In this document: piece after piece, positions 61,482 through 64,000 of the stretch
How positions within the stretch are numbered: position 1 is the first letter of the stretch
Layout of the letters: each line of letters starts with the position of its first letter
NCBI RefSeq assembly: GCF_001684975.1
Contig: NZ_MAYH01000049.1
Location: 1-64,000 of the forward strand
Length of the DNA stretch: 64,000 bases
DNA from: Chryseobacterium artocarpi
Lineage (GTDB): Bacteria > Bacteroidota > Bacteroidia > Flavobacteriales > Weeksellaceae
Reading direction: 5' to 3'
Made by a program: the position numbers and the translations under genes
The notes under the pieces: model-generated
The model's database searches: none
Seen by the model: only the letters and a program-made list of their open reading frames with translations
Told to the model about the DNA's origin: nothing

Positions 61482-61510
61482 AATTTTGTAGAATTAATAA
61501 GGGTTTAAAT

Positions 61511-61585
61511 GGTGTTCCAATGTTTAAAAGTGGTGTTCCAGCTCTTAAAATGATGGTGTTCCAAAGCCAAAAGGAAGGTGTACCT
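61511..61585 (+). repeat. Four direct repeats of GGTGTTCCA spaced 21-23 bp
   Basis: GGTGTTCCA occurs at 61511-61519, 61532-61540 and 61555-61563, and as GGTGTACCT at 61577-61585. The steps of 21, 23 and 22 bases equal about two helical turns. They lie between the integrase start and attR, where arm-type integrase or excisionase sites are expected. The rest of 61482-61677 shows no gene. Confidence 0.75.
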
Positions 61586-61677
61586 TTTTGGAAGCCTATT
61601 ATTTAATAAAAAAGAAGGAAAATAGGATAATTAATAAATTATCAAATCCCCTAATGATAGGGGTAACCAACAGAAAA

Positions 61678-61739
61678 TGAGTAAAAATAAAAAAAGACCT
61701 ACATTTCTGTAAGTCTTTTTTGCTCCTCCTGCTGGGCTC
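61678..61739. repeat. attR: right direct repeat, overlapping the intact tRNA-Asn
   Basis: Holds the tRNA terminator and the 3' 17 bases outside plus part inside the tRNA up to GCTGGGCTC. The 40 bases 61700-61739 equal 51908-51947. Confidence 0.93.
61690..61721 (-). terminator. tRNA-Asn terminator (copy 2)
   Basis: Same hairpin as copy 1, AAGACTTACA / TGTAGGTCTT on the minus strand with a T-run; here contributed by the element's right repeat. Confidence 0.85.
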
Positions 61740-61796
61740 GAACCAGCGACCCTCTGATTAACAGTCAGATGCTCTAACCAACTGAGCTAAGGAGGA
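61723..61796 (-). tRNA. tRNA-Asn (GTT), copy 2; integration target
   Basis: 74 bases, the same sequence as copy 1, anticodon GTT in loop CTGTTAA. It remains intact because the element carries a replacement of its 3' end. Confidence 0.97.
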
Positions 61797-61818
61797 ATGT
61801 CCTTTGTTTTAAGTGGTG

Positions 61819-61849
61819 CAAATATAGGACGAATATTTATACCCTGCAA
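61819..61849 (-). promoter_or_regulatory. tRNA-Asn promoter (copy 2)
   Basis: TTG (61847-61849), 20 bp, TATATTTG (61819-61826) on the minus strand; same layout and proximal sequence as copy 1. Confidence 0.8.
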
Positions 61850-61875
61850 ATATTTTTATATTTTTTTTGAAAAAA

Positions 61876-63357
61876 TTATAAAGTTCCCATTATGGCTTTA
61901 ATGATATCGCTTCCGAAAATAAGAGCCATTAACCCTAAAAGGAATATAACTCCCACCATCTGAGCATTTTCCAGTACTTTTTGAGGAACCGGCTTTCCTA
62001 CAATCATTTCATATAATGTAAATATAACATGCCCGCCATCAAGCCCCGGAATAGGAATAAGGTTAAGGAATGCCAACCATACAGAGAACATTGCTGTAAA
62101 GCCCCAGAAAGCATTCCAGTCTATAGAAACACCACCTTGAGCATCTTTGCTTACCGGCATATTTTTTACAATAGCAAGCGGACCTCCAACTTTTTTGTAC
62201 CCCTGAACTTTTTTGTTGAAGATTAATTTAAACTGCTTGATCTGGTATGTTAAACTTTCAATCGTAAGCGTAAACCCTCTTGAGATCGCTCCGAAGAAAG
62301 TATAATCATTATGAACATTATATTTTTCAATTTCTTTGTATGATACAACACCAATGGTTCCTTCCTTAGATACAGGGATTTGTAAGTCAGTTGTTTCGTT
62401 GTTTCTTGCTACTTTAAAATCAACTGTTTTTCCTGCGTTAGGAATAACAAGAGGCTTAAGTTCGTCATAATAAGTAATAGGAGTTCCGTTAATGGCAAGA
62501 ATTTTATCACCCACCTTTAAACCTGCATCCATTGTAGATTTTGTAACGATTGTATCAATGATAGGAGTCATTCTTGGTGTTAAGAATGCTCTTGGTTCAG
62601 GATCGTTAAATGCTATTACTTTTCCGTCATCATTAGTAGGGAAAGTAACTTCTTTTCCATTTCTTAATACGGTGATTTCATCACTTAATAGAACGTCTAA
62701 AGCAAGTTTTTTGAAGTCTTTCTGAACTTTTCCGTCAACTTTCAAAATTTTATCTCCATCCTGGAAGCCCATTTTCTTAGCCGCTTCGGTATAATGAAGA
62801 GGAGTTGTAATTTTATCAGCTTCAAAGATGTTTTCACCATTCTTTCCTACTAATGCAGAGAAGATGATCCATGCAAGGAAAAAGTTTACGGTAACACCTC
62901 CCAACATGATGATTAGTCTCTGCCAAGCCGGTTTTGATCTGAATTCCCATGGTTCCGCCGGTTTTTTCATTTGAGCAGTATCCATACTTTCGTCTACCAT
63001 TCCGGCAATTTTTACATAACCTCCGAAAGGAAGCCATCCGATTCCGTATTTGGTTTGTTCAGGGTATTTTCTCCAATCGTCGTCAGAAAGTTTAGATATA
63101 TCGATAGGAACTTCTTCCTTTTTTCCGTTTACCTCTATTACTTCAGTATCCGGAAGATTCTGAGACAAGAATTTATACTTCCATTTTCCGTTAACTTTCT
63201 TCATAGAGAATATGGAGAAGTAAGGGTCAAAAAACAGGAAGAATTTCTCTGCTCTGGTCTTGAACCATTTTGCCGGTAAGAAGTGCCCAAGCTCATGAAG
63301 AACTACAAGTATAGAGATACTCAGAATGAACTGGAAGAGTTTGATTGCTATTTCCAT
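61876..63357 (-). CDS. rseP: RIP (site-2) zinc metalloprotease RseP
   Basis: A 493-residue intramembrane protease. The first helix carries His21-Glu22-x-x-His25 in VVLHELGHFLPAKW, and the last membrane part has LNLIPIPGLDGGH with the third zinc ligand. Between them are two PDZ domains (about 195-250 and 265-330, VGDKILAINGTPI) in the periplasm. An insert in the first cytoplasmic/periplasmic part (RAEKFFLFFDPYFSIFSMKK) makes it longer than the E. coli protein, as usual in Bacteroidota. It cleaves anti-sigma factors and remnant signal peptides. Confidence 0.95.
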   Translation of the reverse strand: MEIAIKLFQFILSISILVVLHELGHFLPAKWFKTRAEKFFLFFDPYFSIFSMKKVNGKWKYKFLSQNLPDTEVIEVNGKKEEVPIDISKLSDDDWRKYPEQTKYGIGWLPFGGYVKIAGMVDESMDTAQMKKPAEPWEFRSKPAWQRLIIMLGGVTVNFFLAWIIFSALVGKNGENIFEADKITTPLHYTEAAKKMGFQDGDKILKVDGKVQKDFKKLALDVLLSDEITVLRNGKEVTFPTNDDGKVIAFNDPEPRAFLTPRMTPIIDTIVTKSTMDAGLKVGDKILAINGTPITYYDELKPLVIPNAGKTVDFKVARNNETTDLQIPVSKEGTIGVVSYKEIEKYNVHNDYTFFGAISRGFTLTIESLTYQIKQFKLIFNKKVQGYKKVGGPLAIVKNMPVSKDAQGGVSIDWNAFWGFTAMFSVWLAFLNLIPIPGLDGGHVIFTLYEMIVGKPVPQKVLENAQMVGVIFLLGLMALIFGSDIIKAIMGTL

Positions 63358-63381
63358 TAATAAATTTTAGATTTTAATTTG

Positions 63382-63412
63382 CAAAGGTAACAATTATCAA
63401 AACTATGCCAAA
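63382..63412 (-). promoter_or_regulatory. rseP promoter
   Basis: TTTG (63409-63412), 19 bp, TACCTTTG (63382-63389) on the minus strand, 25 bases before the start; a full consensus. Confidence 0.75.
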
Positions 63413-63441
63413 TAAAAAGCTCCTCGAAACGAGAAGCTTTG
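63413..63441 (-). terminator. Terminator of the DUF6646 gene
   Basis: On the minus strand AAAGCTTCTCG / CGAGGAGCTTT (one mismatch) is followed by TTATTT. It overlaps the upstream edge of the rseP promoter. Confidence 0.75.
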
Positions 63442-63462
63442 TCATATTTAAGGACTATTTGA

Positions 63463-63903
63463 TTATAAATTGAATGAAACACCAAGACTTCCGTTATTAC
63501 CTACCTCTGCAAACACTCCAATTCTTTCTGTAAAGAAGTATCTGGCTCCGATATGGGCGCCTATTCCAAAGTCTTTTCCAAGAACACCAACATCTACACC
63601 AGGATAAATGTCAAGTTTTGCAGGCAGGCTCAATGCTTCCTGTAAGTGAAAGTTCAACCTTCCGAAAACAAAAACACGATTGTCTTTGTCGTTATTCTTG
63701 TAATTACTGAAATAACCGTTAAGCCCAGCACCTACTGATATGAGCTTATTAAGCCCGTAATCGTAAGTACCTGTAATACCTGTTCCATATCCCCAAGCGC
63801 TTAATCCCAATTGAACTTTCTGATCTCCTTTTCCTGTCCATGCCTGAGCATGAGCTGTAACACCGAAAAAGAAAATCATCACCATAAAAACCAATTTCTT
63901 CAT
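63463..63903 (-). CDS. DUF6646 family outer-membrane beta-barrel protein
   Basis: 146 residues with a signal peptide (MVMIFFFGVTAHAQ) and alternating amphipathic strands (GTGITGTYDYGLNKLISVGA, KLDIYPGVDVGVLGKDFG, NNGSLGVSFNL ending in Leu) characteristic of a small eight-stranded barrel. The family is common in flavobacteria and uncharacterised. Single gene with its own terminator. Confidence 0.8.
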   Translation of the reverse strand: MKKLVFMVMIFFFGVTAHAQAWTGKGDQKVQLGLSAWGYGTGITGTYDYGLNKLISVGAGLNGYFSNYKNNDKDNRVFVFGRLNFHLQEALSLPAKLDIYPGVDVGVLGKDFGIGAHIGARYFFTERIGVFAEVGNNGSLGVSFNL

Positions 63904-64000
63904 AAATTTTTTTAATTTTTAATGATATTAATAAAAAATACCTGTATCAAAAATAGAACCGAAACGTATTGAATACTATAAAAATAGCAGACTTTAATAA

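Larger units (their letters stand above)
51887..61739. mobile_element. Integrative element in tRNA-Asn, about 9.8 kb
   Basis: The segment is bounded by direct repeats at 51887-51947 and 61678-61739; 40 bases (51908-51947 and 61700-61739) are identical and equal the tRNA-Asn terminator plus the last 25 bases of the tRNA. The right copy completes an intact tRNA gene; the left copy is a fragment ending in unrelated sequence. A tyrosine integrase gene lies next to the intact tRNA, the usual arrangement. The period between repeats is 9,792 bases. Cargo: JAMM protein, small membrane proteins, XRE regulator, Abi_2 protein with a candidate RNA, DUF3871, RecA-like ATPase, winged-helix protein. No capsid, tail, relaxase or conjugation gene is seen. 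Confidence 0.93.

Overview
The window is low-GC DNA from a flavobacterium, most likely Chryseobacterium or a close relative. The grounds are the recurrent Bacteroidota promoter hexads (-7 TAnnTTTG, often with TTG/TTTG 19-20 bp upstream), a SusC-like TonB receptor world, DUF5686 and DUF6646 proteins, a BlaI/M56 pair, tryptophanase, and small MKNLKKL-leader 'bacteriocin-like' peptides typical of that genus. No ribosome-binding consensus is used; several starts lie almost on the predicted transcription start. 

Layout. 1-1.1 kb: the 3' end of a 5S rRNA gene and two small leader peptides. 1.1-28.2 kb: ordinary chromosome with a 2-oxoglutarate dioxygenase, menD, pabB/pabC, membrane proteins (one frameshifted), uvrB, a BlaI/M56 sensor pair with a visible operator, a sugar dehydrogenase lipoprotein, a TonB receptor with a 16-bp inverted repeat over its promoter, an aminotransferase/FAD monooxygenase pair, tnaA, miaE, rplU-rpmA, a tandem pair of six-cysteine leader peptides, a DUF5686 protein and tRNA-Asn. 

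28.5-48.5 kb: a class I lanthipeptide cluster of the pinensin type. It has a split LanB dehydratase, a LanC cyclase with an extra C-terminal domain, a C39-peptidase ABC transporter, a HlyD adaptor and a TolC channel (a complete route across both membranes), and four precursors with a nearly invariant leader and very different acidic, Cys/Thr-rich cores. Unexpectedly it also carries two T4 Rnl1-type RNA ligases, a DNA-polymerase-beta-type nucleotidyltransferase and a Nudix hydrolase, plus an erythromycin-esterase-like protein and an S41 peptidase. Because LanB enzymes consume glutamyl-tRNA, an RNA-repair arm of the cluster is a testable idea. 

48.6-51.8 kb: a tricorn-like S41 peptidase. 51.9-61.74 kb: a 9.8-kb integrative element inserted in the 3' end of a second tRNA-Asn gene, flanked by a 40-bp perfect (about 61-bp imperfect) direct repeat. 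It encodes a tyrosine integrase, a RecA-like ATPase, a DUF3871 protein, a winged-helix protein, a RadC-type JAMM protein, an XRE regulator with a divergent membrane-protein operon, and an Abi_2 (AbiD/AbiF-type HEPN) protein. Directly behind the Abi gene sits a full consensus promoter and an intrinsic terminator that delimit a structured RNA of about 92 nt, a candidate RNA partner. The element also contains eight exact copies of GTTACCTGG on both strands, in several reading frames and between genes. 61.8-64 kb: rseP and a DUF6646 outer-membrane protein. 

All family names are from recognising motifs by eye; nothing was searched or folded by program.
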